A DNA stretch of 64,000 nt from Oenanthe sinensis (Eukaryota; Streptophyta; Magnoliopsida; Apiales; Apiaceae). The DNA is taken from contig CM053801.1 in the NCBI GenBank assembly GCA_028671895.1, positions 13,181,375-13,245,374 of the forward strand, given 5' to 3'. Made by a program: the position numbers and the translations under genes. Shown piece by piece: positions 25,101 to 38,075 of the stretch; position 1 is the stretch's first letter; each line of letters starts with the position of its first letter. The notes below the pieces were generated by a model that had not been told where the DNA came from, did not search any database, and saw nothing but the letters and a program-made list of their open reading frames with translations.

Positions 25101-28100
25101 CAGTTTCTGTTCAAAATAAATAAAGTAAAGGCTCCGGTGTATAGAGAAAACCTCACTTAACATCTCAAATACGAGGCTTACTTTCTTACTGTCTGGACTC
25201 CAGCTAACAGCATATATGCTACCTTTATGGCCGTCTTCCATAGACAGTTCCCCAATTTTTTCTGCAGTTTTCGCGTCATATAAGATCCCCTTTTTGTCTG
25301 AGCTAACAGTTATGAATTTACTGCCATCTGGAGAGAATCTCACGCAATTGACAAAATTCGAGTGATCCCTGAAAATTAATATAACGCAAGATAATCAATG
25401 ATTCACTGAGATAACATGCTTATCTATGTTAGACTCATATAAAGTCAATAAAAAATCAACGCTCATATAAAGTAATGTTTGGTCCATCAATTCAAAACTA
25501 TACTACATCGGGTAACACATAAGAGTACTAAGCAAGAAGATGCCCTCAGAGTGCCAGGAAAAATCTTCTACCTGTTACGTGTCGGACCCTCGGTCCATCT
25601 CTGTAAGATTGAAACAAACTCCTGGTAAATGAATATTACCCCTTAAATAAGTGCGTGGAAATCATGCAGGAGAACTAGGCAAGGGGGCAACCACACGTGA
25701 AAAAGAAAGACAGAATACTGAACCAGAATGGAAAAGGTGATTCTGTACTTAAAAGGGTAAGAAAATCCTCTATTACCACATATATGACAAGTGGAACACC
25801 CACTTTACGAGTAGTACAAGAAAATTCTCAAATACAACGAATACTGTACCGTACATAATGTACGATCTGCAAAAGAGAGACTGGAAAATTATTAAACACA
25901 CAACAAAAACATACCTATGAGAAAGCTTGAATTTAAATGGTGGCCCTTCATAAAAATTAACTATGAAGTCCTCTCCACAAGTGACAATTCGGAATGGTCT
26001 TGTTGGCTTAAATGCACAACTTAGAACTCTCCTAGAGTGTCCATCAAATTCTCCAACACTAGTCCCCGAGTCCCACCTGCGCAAGACAATTCGCCATATC
26101 AGAGAGGTAATACAATTAAAGAAAAATACTAGACAGAAACAAGATTGTTCTCAATCTTATGTAGAATACATTACATTAATGAATATTAATCATTTAACAG
26201 CAGTCTCACATCAGATATTACACTATCAATGGAAAAGAAGCACTACAACATACAATCTTGGAATTTAGATCATATATGATTTTTCAATCAACAAGAATTT
26301 AGCATTCAGAAGTTCACCAGGAGAAAAGGATCCATTTCTTTATCTCATAATACAAAATTAGCAACAAAAGAAAATGACAGACTACAGCAGACCAAATACT
26401 TCAAGTATGTACTCTGATCATTTTCAGTACATAAACAGTACATCATAATATGAACTCAAACATTTAAACATAACTAAACCAATCCAGTCATCCTCTCCAT
26501 AATCAAATGGCTCAAGTAATTGCATATAAAAAAAAGACATCACACTTACTATAAAGAGCAAGTCCCATGCTAAATGGAAAATGGCTATAGCCATTGCTAT
26601 AATATGGCACCAAAAAGTGTTTTTTGATATTAAAATAAAATTTACACTTCAATGCTAGTTTCAAATTACAACCAATTAATTCCAAATTTAGTAACATTTT
26701 ACCAAACTCTTTCAACATGCATCTAAAGTGGGCCAATTTGCACTTCATTCCTAGTTATTTAATGATGTGGCAAAGATGACTATAGCTATCTTTGGTTGTA
26801 AATATAGAACCAATTATCCATTTATGCATCTTTCCATTCAATTATAACTATGCATTGGAGTGGTGTTTTTTAGTTTTAATTCTATATTATAGCTATAGAA
26901 CCAACATTTAGCTATGCATTGGACTTGCTCTAAAATTCAACTAATTTTGCCATGCGCCAGTCACTTCCAATTCCACATCATCATCATCATTTCAATATCT
27001 TTAAAATTATACTAGTATAACCTTACTCTTAGCCAGTGGCAGATCCATTTTTTCACATGAAGGTACTCCAAAATAAAATCGTCAAGGGTGAGATTAGAAG
27101 TTTTAATATGACAGAAGCTTAACTAGGAACAATAACCCAACTCTCACTCCAATACTCCATTCATGTAAATATAGCTCAATAAAAAGATATACAGTATGAA
27201 GAAATTTCAAGGTACTCCTAACTTAATTTGGACACTTATACCAACTTAAGAGGGGTGTATTCATTCCAAATTTAAACAGATTATTAATAATCCATGGATC
27301 TTAATAGATTGCACAACATATCCTCAGAATTTTCACGGTGGTCCATGGGGAACCCTACTAAAACCGACATAAAAATAGCATCTTTACTGTACAAATGCCC
27401 CCAAACAATATAACTCCCAAAGATCAAAACTTTATAGAAATCAAGCTAAATCTTCAGATTTCTATTTTAAGAAGAAAAAACCTTCCAAGATTGCAAAGCC
27501 AAAATCAAATATTGCTTTCGATTTAACTAGATTTGGGTCTAGTAGCATAACAAACAAATAAAAATCAAATCTTTAAAGCAATCCAAATCAATCACTAGTC
27601 CTCACACACAAATCCCAAACCCCACATAAATTACAGTCACCCACAATTCAATTCAACATCAAAAGCCAATCAAAGTTCAAATTCCCACAACCCCACAATA
27701 CTAAACAATACACAATTCAAAAAATTCATCAAAACAGTCACATAATATATAGTATACATATATATACTCACATAAAAGCCCTGACAAAAGACTTGCCCTT
27801 TCCATCACCAGAAGCAACAATCCTCATCCCATCAGGAGACCATTGCAAATCATCAATCCTCCCAGTCAAAACCCTAAACTCATTCTTCAAAACATGATCA
27901 TTATAGCTCCCCCAGATCCTCACAGTCCCGGAAACATCAGCAGAAGCAACCCACTCCCCATTTGGAGAAAATCTAGCAACAGTTGTTAAATAAGCATGGT
28001 CTGTATAAACAGACACATCTAATGGCTTATCAAGATGTCTAATAAACACTGATCTCCCATTACAGTATAAGATTGCATTGTTTTTGGGGTTTGCTGAGAT

Positions 28101-28163
28101 TAGAATACCCCTGCCTCGTTCTGTTGAGGGGATGCAAGCATAGGTTTCTGACAGATTTGCCAT
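22194..28163 (-). CDS. AIP1: Actin-interacting protein 1, WD40 double propeller, six exons
   Basis: Exons: 28163-27772, 26076-25915, 25368-25182, 24900-24481, 23376-22969 and 22454-22194. Frames join exactly (phases 2, 2, 0, 0, 0) to 609 residues, the family's usual ~610. It starts MANLSETYACIPSTERGRG. WD40 repeats run throughout: near the N-terminus FSPNGEWVASADVSGTVRIW, then WSPDGMRIVASGDG, FSPDGSKFITVSSD, WSPDSKK followed by ADKSAKIW, then in the second propeller YSPDVSMFASGDVNREAVVW, ATGSLDTCVIIYE and SGEDACVRLW near the C-terminus. AIP1 works with ADF/cofilin to sever and turn over actin filaments in the cytoplasm. No frameshift or missing block was seen. Intron 1 carries a MITE, and intron 4 a short C/T-rich tract (23780-23805). 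Confidence 0.95.
26556..26930. mobile_element. MITE in AIP1 intron 1
   Basis: This 375-bp non-coding element begins GAGCAAGTCCCATGCTAAAT and ends with the imperfect inverse complement (GCTATGCATTGGACTTGCTC). Flanking TAAA occurs on both sides (26552-26555 and 26931-26934). Size and the GAGCA terminus recall the element at 986-1356, suggesting related families. The interior is AT-rich with ATAGCTAT repeats. Confidence 0.65.
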
Positions 28164-29057
28164 GGTTTTGGGAGATTAGAGACTGGTTTTGTGTGTATTA
28201 TTTGGTGGGTTTGGTCTCTGGTTTAACGGTGGAAAGTGAGATGAGATTCGCGCCCTCTTTTTATTTTTCTACGTCTTTGGCAAGGAAAGGGAGACAGATG
28301 ATTACATACATGGCCTGGTTGGCTGGGCTTAAAAATAAGTCCTTTTAGACTTATTTTCGGGTAAAAATTTGATATTTTGATAAATATTTTTTATACAAGT
28401 ATTTAATGTATATTTGAGATTTTATAAGTTGTAAAAAAAAGTTAACTTATTTCAGAAAAAAGTTAGGAATCCTAACTTTGTCTTAAAATAAGTTGACTTA
28501 TTCTGGAAAAAAAGTTCCCCAAACACCCCCACACTTGGATGTGTGCACTGTACGTACATTTTGAGTTTTTGGCAAGGTTGGGGTTATATAATTCAAATTA
28601 AAATTTTCAAAATATTGATTTTAATTATTTGTCTCAAATAATAGTTTTTTAACAATATTCGAGAATAAAAAATATACACACATGTATATATAATAATTAT
28701 AAATTCTTATACTAAATAAAAGTTTAGAATTTAAATTTTTATCCAATATAGAATTTAAAAATTGATATTAATTATAATTATATATTTTTAACTTGTAAAT
28801 ATATGTATTAAAAAATAAAAAAAATTATCATTTAAGATCGAAGTTAATATATTATAAAGATAGTCTTACCGTTAGATTTTATTTTGTGCGATAATGTTAA
28901 CCAATTATAAATCTTATAGTATGTATATTCTGCACATGACTCTAATATTCAGGATCAATGGCGAAGTTAAGAATCTAAGTCAGGTAGGTAAAATACTGTA
29001 CTTGTAAAAAAGATTAAAAAATTAAATCTGAAACATACAAAAACTTAGACAAGAAAG
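28164..29057. other. AIP1 upstream region and AT-rich DNA
   Basis: The first ~150 bases likely hold the AIP1 5'UTR and promoter. From 28330 to 28520 the phrase AAATAAGT...ACTTATTTT recurs in both orientations, resembling an old small inverted-repeat element; ends could not be defined. Confidence 0.35.
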
Positions 29058-29059
29058 TA

Positions 29060-29308
29060 TTTCCTCCGTCCCACTCATTTGTTTACGTTTCGGAGAGAGG
29101 GTCCGTCACGCATTTTAAAATACATATAAAATATAGTTCCGTAACTTATTTTGACAATTTTTTGTTTTTGAATAAAAATTTAATGTTTAAATTTTTATTC
29201 AGAAAAAAATATTTAAAAATAAGTTATGGAACTATACTTTATATGCACCTTAAAATACGTGCCGGACATTTTCTCCAAAACGTAAACAAATGGATGAGAC
29301 TGATAGAG
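29060..29308. mobile_element. Stowaway-like MITE (degenerate)
   Basis: The 249-bp element opens TTCCTCCGTCCCACTCATTT and closes with the imperfect inverse complement (AAATGGATGAGACTGATAGAG). TA flanks it on both sides (29058-29059, 29309-29310). Its two halves can fold into a long hairpin. This fits the Stowaway group of Tc1/mariner MITEs, with diverged tips. Confidence 0.75.
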
Positions 29309-29599
29309 TACATGTTATCATGTGTTATGCTGACAATACATCAGATAGCTTTTTGCACTAATAAGATAAATAGAATATATAAATTATAATATCTGAAGGA
29401 GGAGAAGCAAAACTTGATTTGTAGATTCTGCATTTCAGAAAGAATATTACATTAATTATCTTAACAACATATAGGTCAGAAAGAAAATGAAAACAAGCAT
29501 TCAAATAAAAAAATATAGCAATTTAGTAAACTATCCAAGGGCTGATTAATGAAGGATGACTAACTTGTTTTTAGCAAAAATGTAACAAAAGTGAATATA

Positions 29600-31480
29600 T
29601 TTACAAAAGATTTTGACGGATCTTCATACTTGGAACTGTTTCATGATGTCACCATTTTTTATTTGGAAAAAGACATCTCTTTCAATATATGTCACTAAAA
29701 GATCATTTAGCCAATCATCCCGAATCCGATTACGCAGTCGATACTTCACCATACTCATTGCAGAAAATGCCCACACCCGTCGTCGCCATCGATAGAAGTA
29801 AAGTTAATTTTAAAAGTTTAAAAATTAGTGGATGAATTAAATGTTTTCCCGTTTCAACTATTTTTCTCCCAAATTGTGCAATCCCATCAAGCTCAAAAAA
29901 ACTAGCATCCATACTTACATCTTCAAAGTAGGTAAGAAGTGACCATTTAAGCTCCAAAGTTAAATCGGAAAAAATTCTATTGGATATAACTTGACAAAGT
30001 TGATCAATTTTTCATTATCAAACACATAAAACAAATTTTGTGAATCAAGACATTCCATTCTCAAAAATAACTCCGTACTAATTTCTCCAAAACGATCATC
30101 TAGACATAGAAGTTGGGTATTTATGATTATATTGAAGTTGTCAAATCGATAATATCATGATTCTCACAAAATATAACTTCATTTATCAAAGTATTTCGTC
30201 CATCATTTTTCATATTTGATAATATGCTTTTAGTTTCCTTGACAAGTTTCATTACATTTACAATGTCTTGATCTTTTCTTTGTAGTGCACATGACAACTC
30301 ATTACTAATGCTCAAAACATTAGCCATAAAATGCAAGAAGAATATGAAATCAAAATTACACTAACCAGTGTCAATTGCAATTGATGTGCAAAACAATAAA
30401 CATAAAAGCACGAGGATTATCTCTTGAAATTATACTCTTCAACCCATTAAATTCTCCTTGCATGTTACTAGCTCCATCATAACATTGAACTCGTACATTT
30501 GTTAGGCTCAAACCATGTTTACTTAAAAGCTCTTTCCACATCTACTTTAAGTGATGCACTCCAAGAAAGCATTCAATGATACATTCTCTTTTATCAACAT
30601 ATATTACGTAAAAGTATCACCATTTGTTCTTTAACTGATATGTCATGAAATTCATCTATCAAAATAGAGAACAAGTCATCACCAAGAACATCAATGATAA
30701 TTTTTATAGTCTCAATAGCCATTGCATTAATAATATCCTTTTGAATATCCAGAGATGTCAACTTATTATTTTCGGGAGCATTTTTCAATACAACTTTATT
30801 TATTTATTTATTATGATCGAAAAAAATTGTGAAACTGAAAGAAAATTTCCCTTATTTGTAGATTTTTTGGTCTCGCCATGCTCACCAAATGCTAACCCCT
30901 GACTCAAGAAAAATCTAATAATATTATTATTACAATCAAACGAATTTGATAATCCTTTCGATCTTATTCTGTTTGGTTAGAAATACAAGTTTTTATGTGT
31001 TACTTTTGATTAAGTAAATCTTGTATGAATTTTATGAATCTTCTATGAACGCTATTATGACCTCTCATGTGTTCCCGTAATTTTTATGAGCTTGCGTGTA
31101 GTTAACAAAACCTTTGGAAACAAATGCCTCACCACTACTTTGAGCTCCATGCATAGGCTTGAAAAGATAATAATACAAACAATATGCCGAATCTTCCGCA
31201 ATACTATATTCAATCCAACTACAATATTCTTCAAACCAACCCAAAATAAATTTACGTTTTGCATTTCCAAATTTTCTCCAAGAAAAATCTATTTTTGGTT
31301 GATAAGAACCTTTTTGTAGCTAATATCTTCTTACTTTTTCTTTATTATTAGAATCAAAATTATAAATACTTTTTCTTTTTCCCGAATCAATTGATAGATT
31401 GCCTAAATTAATATCAACACCTTAACGAGAACTTGAATTAAATTGACCATGTTCGATTTGTCCCGTACCGTCTATGGACT
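29600..31480 (-). pseudogene. Decayed hAT-type transposase (TTF zinc finger / DUF4371 / dimerisation domain)
   Basis: Pieces of one protein occur in correct order on the minus strand but in different frames. They run from an N-terminal block near 31420-31290 (SIYNFDSNNKEKVRR), through a TTF-type region at 31270-31060 (RKLIKITGTHE), QGLAFGEHGETKKS near 30910-30850, a DUF4371 block at 30690-30600 (FSILIDEFHDISVKEQM), ANVLSISNELSCALQRKDQD near 30330-30270 and SFFELDGIAQFGRKI near 29910, to a dimerisation region with HPLIFKLLKLTLLL near 29850. Family members resemble zinc finger MYM-type protein 1. Multiple frameshifts and stops make it non-functional. Terminal repeats of the original element were not found. 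Confidence 0.8.
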
Positions 31481-31786
31481 TTTTTTAGTATATCCAAATT
31501 TGATAATATTTTTAATTTTTCTAAATAAATAGAGTGCTTATGATTTGAGTATAGAATTAAAAAGATCCTAATTTACAATAGATGTAGATCAATGAGAACA
31601 AATGAGTACAAAAAGTGTAAACTATTAATATTATTCTTAGTTTCTTACTAACAAAAATAAATGAATGTGACTAATTTTGCTTAGAAAGACATTGAGTTAA
31701 TATATATTAATATACGTTTTTATTAATACAAGACTTAAGGTAAATATTACTAGCGGTTCGATTTTTGCTCATCCTTAATTGCAAGT

Positions 31787-33302
31787 TGTTGGGATTCGGG
31801 CATATATACGCAGCGGAATTACGCTAAATAAAAAAAATAATGAATCCCAAACGCAGGATCCGTGTATAATTGGTGGATGATTATGGAGAATCAGATGTGT
31901 ACCTTATTAAAGCTTTCCTTATGATGATTATAGAGGTCCAGAAGCGATGAATCACAGCAGCCCTTCACAAAGATCTGCTCTCTATCGATATCCACACGAA
32001 CGTCGTATCGACTAACGATCACCGGAGTTGGGTACTAGTCTGTTTCCGCCTCTTTGTCTCTCTCTTTCTCTAGTCTCTAAAAAACGTAGAGCTGCTAGGG
32101 TTTTTCTCAAAACGAAAATTATAAAAACTGTTAACCCTAAACTATACATCTTTATGTATATATAGGGGAGAGAGGGACTTGGGCCAAAACCTTAATCTGA
32201 CTGGTCCTTTTAAAACCCATTCAGATTTCAGATTTATATTATTATTAAATTCGAATTCTAATATGTATATAATTAATCAAGTCTCACTTAATTAATTAAA
32301 TAAATAAATTCGAATTAATAATAATAACAGTATTTAAATTCATAATTTAAATAACACTCCATTTAAACGTTTTTTGTGTGTGACCCTTTAGGTTATTATT
32401 ACATTGACAATAATTTTATTTTCTAATAATAAAATTTTAAACATTGAGCGGCATCTAGTAATACATCATTGCTACCCAAGTAATAATAATAATTGGTGAT
32501 TCAATTAAACCTTTCGTGGATAATGTACAATGTAATATAATCCATTTAACCTTATATTATAGATCAAACTCGAGGCATATATAGTGTCATCCTCTTCAAC
32601 GTTTAATCTTGGTTTCCTTGATCAATGAGTAGACTATTTAAACAAATCGATATTTGAGCATAGCCATGCATTTCATAGTCTCACTCAATCAAGAGGTCAA
32701 TAATATCACTCCGAGAATTAAAGGGTTAAATCCTATATCTATCATTCATATTTCTCATACGATTCATAGCATACCCAATGTCCACCTTTATCATTACCCG
32801 ATTAAAGGTAACTTTGAGTGTAATCAAAGTATATTAATTCTCGTATATAAATATAATGATTTCAAGTCAGAGAATCATTACATCATTATTACTGTGAGAT
32901 TTCTTATGACACTTATTAACATGTAGAATCTCACGGCGGGTCTTTTCAGTGTCATGTATTGATACATACATTTATATTATTGACTTTAGTATCACCGTAC
33001 CTATGACCAATGAGATGTGGTCATCTGTCAACAAACATACTAGTCTTATTGCATTATTACTGTCCTTAAATAATAATACTTGACTAGGGAATTTTAGGAA
33101 TAAAATACTATTCATATAATCTCATTTTTAAGTCACATACTTAAAGATATATATTACGTATTAATATTTCAAGGACATTTATTATTCTTTCAATTTATGA
33201 CGCAGTAAACAAAGACATAATAAATATTAATTAAATAATCAAGTAAACATAATCCTTAATTGTTTATCATAAAATATTATCTCTAGGACACCAACACTAA
33301 CA
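31787..33302. mobile_element. Solo LTR, 1,516 bp
   Basis: The element starts TGTTGGGATTCGGG and ends ACACTAACA, so it has TG...CA tips and short inverted ends (TGTTGG / CTAACA). The 5-bp sequence CAAGT flanks both sides (31782-31786 and 33303-33307). There is no internal coding region, PBS or polypurine tract, so this is a lone LTR left by recombination. A TATATATACATAAAG stretch on the minus strand (32148-32164), followed by a leader-like region, suggests minus-strand orientation. Whether the parent was copia or gypsy cannot be told. Confidence 0.75.
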
Positions 33303-33603
33303 CAAGTATACATGATTAGACCTAAATATGCAAAAACATTAAAAAAATGAAAAGAAAGTACATTCAGTTTAGCACAGAAAACAGAACAGATACTTGATTA
33401 ATAATAAAAGGATTCAATTATATTTGTCTATTTGACCGTATGTAGACTTTTTATATTGTAAAAAGGCTAGTTTAAACAATTAAAATAACAATTTGTCAAT
33501 TATATTATGTATTAACATATTTAGTATTTATATTGTATAATTAGTTATAAGTATTTAAATTAAAACATAATTTATATTATATTATTATATATATTAGTAT
33601 ATA

Positions 33604-33855
33604 CTCCCTCCGTCCCGTTGAGTTGTTATCATTTCAAAATGGGGTGTCTGGCACGCATTTTAAGGTGAATTTTAAGGATAGTTCCATAATTTATTTTTGA
33701 AATTTTCCTTTTTTGTATAAAAATAGAACAATCCTATTTTTATACAAAAAAAGAAAATTTTAAAAATAAGTTATGGAACTATCCTTAAAATTCACCTTAA
33801 AATGCGTGCCAGAAAGTGAAAAAAAAGTGATAACAATTGGGTGGGACGGAGGGAG
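33604..33855. mobile_element. Stowaway MITE
   Basis: The 252-bp element has the diagnostic tip CTCCCTCCGTCCC and its inverse complement GGGACGGAGGGAG, with TA target duplications (33602-33603, 33856-33857). The whole element is a long imperfect palindrome (arms around 33725), so its RNA could fold into an extended hairpin. Confidence 0.93.
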
Positions 33856-33859
33856 TATT

Positions 33860-35815
33860 ATAAATATTAGTGCGGTTCGGTTCAGTTTCTATTCGATTCG
33901 TAAAAATTTAAAAATCAAACTGAAACCAAAGTATCGGTGCGGTTTTTATTTGGTTCGATTTTTAATCGGTTTCATTTTTTTTCGGTTCGATTTGATACGG
34001 TTTCGTGCGGTTTTCGATTTAGTTTCAGTTCGATTTTTACTCATGCCTGATGAGAATTGTGAAGACCATGATAGTTAATTGTTATTTTTAGAGATGTTAC
34101 ATAGTTTAAAACTTGAATTTTAGTATTTGTGAATTTAAATTAGTGTATGATGATTTAAATTTGTATGTGGACAAAGAATATGGTTTAAATGATTTATATT
34201 ATTTTTATATTTGTGTTATTAAATTGCGTGGATGATTGTGCACTATAGAAATATATATTTGATTGGGTACATTTTGATAATATATTGTATTGTGTATTTA
34301 AAAAGGCTTAAAATTTATTTTAAAAGTTGAAAATGGCTGAAAATAAGAAAAGAAGCTAAAATCACTTTCTAGGAAGACTGGACTTATAACTTAAATTCGA
34401 TCGCAAGTTGAGGTCTTATGGGCAACTTACGACAGACATTCTTCATTCATATTCCGTCGCAAGTGTCTCCCTTTTTTTAATTTATTTTTTTGATTTTGTT
34501 TTTCCTCAATTGTGGATCCCTCATGTAAATTTATGACAGAATTTTAAATTTCCGATTAACTTTGAACTTACGACCAATCATTAGCTTATGACCAATTTAA
34601 ACTTATGATTAATATCAAACTTGTGACCAATTTAAAATTCTTGATCAAAATCAAACTTGTTACTCGAGTATTTAAAATAAAAAATTATCTTATAAATGGA
34701 CTATTTACGAACGATGAATTTAATGTAAAAAATTCATCGTAAATGGTCCTGCAATTTGGTGTTGTGCACGATATTAATATCTTATTTCAGAGATTTTTTA
34801 AAAGAAAAAAAAAGAAAAATATTATTTTATTTAGAAAATAAAGGAAAAGAGATCTTTTTTCCGACTGCTACGTACACATGATTGCAAGTAGGGTGGGCAA
34901 AATATTGATTTTTTTGGCTCTTCGATTTTATTAGTTTGAGAGGCAATTAAAATTTATATAAATATTTTGAAATGTTATAAAAATATTGGAATCTCTGAAT
35001 TTTTAATCATTTTTTCAAAAAACAACCAGCCCTTTGAAATTAAATTCAAGGCTGCTGGCCGCTGTCTGGCCGAACTTATCATAGGAACACTGCTATTTAA
35101 ATAAAATCAGCTTTTGAATATATAATTAAGATTGTAGCGAAATCAGCCAAAGAAGCTGAAAGTCTTTGTGCAGTATGATCAAAAAGTCTGCGAATCAAGC
35201 TATGATGGAGATTCTGAAAAACTTGAATATATAGTAATTACATTTTTTTTAATTAGCGTCAAAATTCATTAAAAAAATAATGATAATATGTATAAATCAT
35301 TCTGCCTTGCACCAATTAAATTAGTAATTACTGTCTAAAACAAAATCCAAGGGGAGTTGGGCGTTGAGATAGTAGATAGGTGTAACTACTAGCCACATTT
35401 TATTTATTTCTCACTAAATTTTCAGGAGTTATGTGTTTTAACCATCATCTTTTCTGTTGTTTCTCATTAGAATATATGGCCTTTTGTGCATGGGATATTG
35501 TCGTTGCTAGCCTTAATTTGTTTAACTTAGAAATTAACGAGAACCTAATTACCACAGAGCTCTCGTTTAAAATTAATCTGTCACCAACATTTAATCTTTT
35601 TCTTTGTTATTTTTACCTGTATTTTCGATTCTTTGTAATAAGACATTATATTCCATTTACCCCACGTACCTATTATCTGATTACTTTTTTTATTTCTAAT
35701 TTCCGTATAATGTAAAAAGTCATTTTTGCATTTATATTTTGGTATATATGTACAAAGTGAATACAACTATATATTCTTTCTTATTCCAAATATATTAATG
35801 AGCATAATATATTAT
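33860..35815. other. Intergenic DNA with degenerate simple repeats
   Basis: From 33870 to 34045 there is a CGGTTCGATTT-type degenerate repeat common in plant non-autonomous transposons; the solo LTR at 31787 is inserted near a similar motif. From 34390 to 34740, phrases such as TCGCAAGT and CTTATGACCAATTTAAA recur, resembling CACTA-element interior. Neither has definable ends. The rest (34800-35800) is AT-rich with nothing recognised. Confidence 0.4.
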
Positions 35816-35818
35816 GTG

Positions 35819-35825
35819 TATATAT
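35819..35825 (+). promoter_or_regulatory. TATA box of DUF789 gene A
   Basis: TATATAA stands 62 bases before the start codon of the gene at 35881, implying a leader of about 30 bases. Confidence 0.6.
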
Positions 35826-35880
35826 AAGGGTGTAACTCATCCGGTGATACATAGCTAGAGTATTTTCTTACTGTGAAAAA

Positions 35881-38075
35881 ATGGCAGCTGGTCATTCATC
35901 TTCTTCAACAAAGATAGAGTACTCTAATATGGAGCGACTACTTGATTCCCTCACACCAAGAGTTCCATCAATTCCAATTCCTCAGGTAAATTAATCTCTT
36001 TTAATTTCATTCTTTTATCAAACACATTATCAATTCTTGTTAATTTCCATGAATTATAAAATATAGTTTGTAATTCTTTTACATTTTTTTTGTTAATAAT
36101 TAATCTTCTTATATATTTTCTCCCCAACTTATTATATCGTCTATGGTACTATATTTATTTTTAGCAAAAAAAACCGAACATCTGTTATTGTTTCCTCTGG
36201 CATTTGTCCATCCAAAAGATTATATACATCGAGGTTCCATGTAACATGTTTTATCCGACAAAAATACCCTCATAATTTTCTTAACTGTGGTTTAGTTAGT
36301 TTATACACTGCTACATATATACAATAGCTATCTATCAAACATACACATATATATGAATATGATGAATATTCCGATAAGATATCTTAATTACTTTTGCAAT
36401 AAAATTAAGGTAAACCTAGATAATATTAATTTGTTGACAACTTTTTTGACTGTCAAAGATGTATATATAATTAGCATTACTTGTGATAGGATTTCGTCGT
36501 ATATATATTAGAATTAGAATATTTTATGTGTAATTATATTCGTATATGTCAATATTTGTTAAGATAGATATATATGCCATATTATTTAAATATTTTTGCA
36601 GTAAATATTATCTATTTAGTAAGAATATTTTTATTGTACGTATCAGCTAGCTAGCTTATTTATGTATTGGCTTGAGGTTACGAGATATTTATTAATTTTA
36701 GAAATTAAACAAATTTTTTGTGTGTGTTCTCCATTAGTGCTGCATCCGGGGGTTTAACAAGATCTGTAACCCTAGTCGAAAGGAAGTGAGCAACTATTTC
36801 ACTCTCCGTGATCTTTGGCTGTCATACGAGGAATGGAGTGCTTACAGTGCAAAAACCAGAGTTACCATCGACAACAGGGGGGACGTTGATCTTTTTTTTG
36901 TTCCTTCCCTATCTGCCATTCAGATTTTCACTAACATGCCTTATGAAAATATGAGGTATATATATGTATTTAATTAAGTTGTTGTTGCATATATATTTAT
37001 GTAGATAACTTATTAATTAATGTTTTGTATTTTAGCAGGCGTCGAGGAAAGAAAATATCTTTCAAAAGTTTATGTTCCAACCAGGAGGCTGCTGCTTTAT
37101 CACCCAAAAGTGACTCCTTTCCTAAACCCTACTTTGAGTTTGATGAGAAAGAGTCTCCGTACAAAAGGGTTCCCCTCTTTGATACCGTAAGGATTCTTGT
37201 TAAACGGTTTAACATTCACATTAATTCAGGCGGTGTTGATGTTTCTTAATTAGCGAGTACTAAATATATAATTATATATGTTAATAATGAATATTCTGTA
37301 CGAATGATTGAATTTGATGCAGATTAAGATGTTTTCAAAGTCTTTTCCAGGCCTTGAGACATTAACAAGTATTGATTTGACTCCTGCAAGCTGGATGTGC
37401 GTCGCCTGGTTTGTTTTTCTTTTCTACCTAAAAATTATTTAATCAATGCTATATATATACTGTACTAGCTAGTCTACATATCATGATATGCTAGCCAAGA
37501 TAAATGAATTAAGAAGATTGCAGCAGCAGTTGTATAAAGTGACAATTCAATCTCTAGTATTCGTGAATTGCATTGTAAGATAGTAACATATATGCTTTGT
37601 AGTTTATTTTTTTCTTGTTGTGTGTGTGTTTATCAGGTACCCTACCTATCAAATCCCAAATATTGGGATACCAATCAAAGACTTTGATGCTGCATTTCTG
37701 ACATTTCATTCCTTATCATCATTCTACCAAGGTAAATATATATTATCTGTGTTTGTGAATATAGCTAGTCATATACTTTTATCTATATTTTGTATCTTCC
37801 TTATTCTAATATGGGCCCTGTGCTGGTCAGATGGTGCCGAGGAAGATTATAAAAGTTCTGATGTTCGAAATGGTTGCCATCTACGCAATCAGTTAACTTC
37901 TCTACCACCATTTGGGTGCGCCATGTATAGGTTCCAAGGGGACATCTGGTTGAATCATGGGAATTCAGACTATGTGAAATTGTTTGATCTCTATAGTGCT
38001 GCTGATTCGTGGGTCAAACAGCTTGGTTTCGACCATCATGATTTCAACTTTTTTGCTAGGCAAAGTGGCCATTAA
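35881..38075 (+). CDS. DUF789 family protein (copy A), six exons
   Basis: Exons: 35881-35985, 36738-36955, 37039-37186, 37323-37408, 37637-37731 and 37831-38075, joining to 298 residues. The N-terminus has NMERLLDSLTPRVPSIPIPQ; then LRDLWLSYEEWSAYSAKTRV, VPSLSAIQIF, ASWMCVAWYPTYQIPNIG, DAAFLTFHSLSSFYQG, and LPPFGCAMYRFQGDIW near the C-terminus. These blocks define the plant-specific DUF789 family, whose biochemical role is unknown. Exon 3 can use either of two acceptors three bases apart (TTTAGCAG), adding or omitting one residue. It lies 0.94 kb from a Tat retrotransposon, on the far side of which is paralogue B with the same exon phases. Exon 3 is about 100 bases shorter than in B. Confidence 0.9.

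Noticed and set aside
32654..32926. 90-codon plus-strand frame inside the solo LTR
   Set aside because: LTRs of this size often contain chance frames; no known domain.
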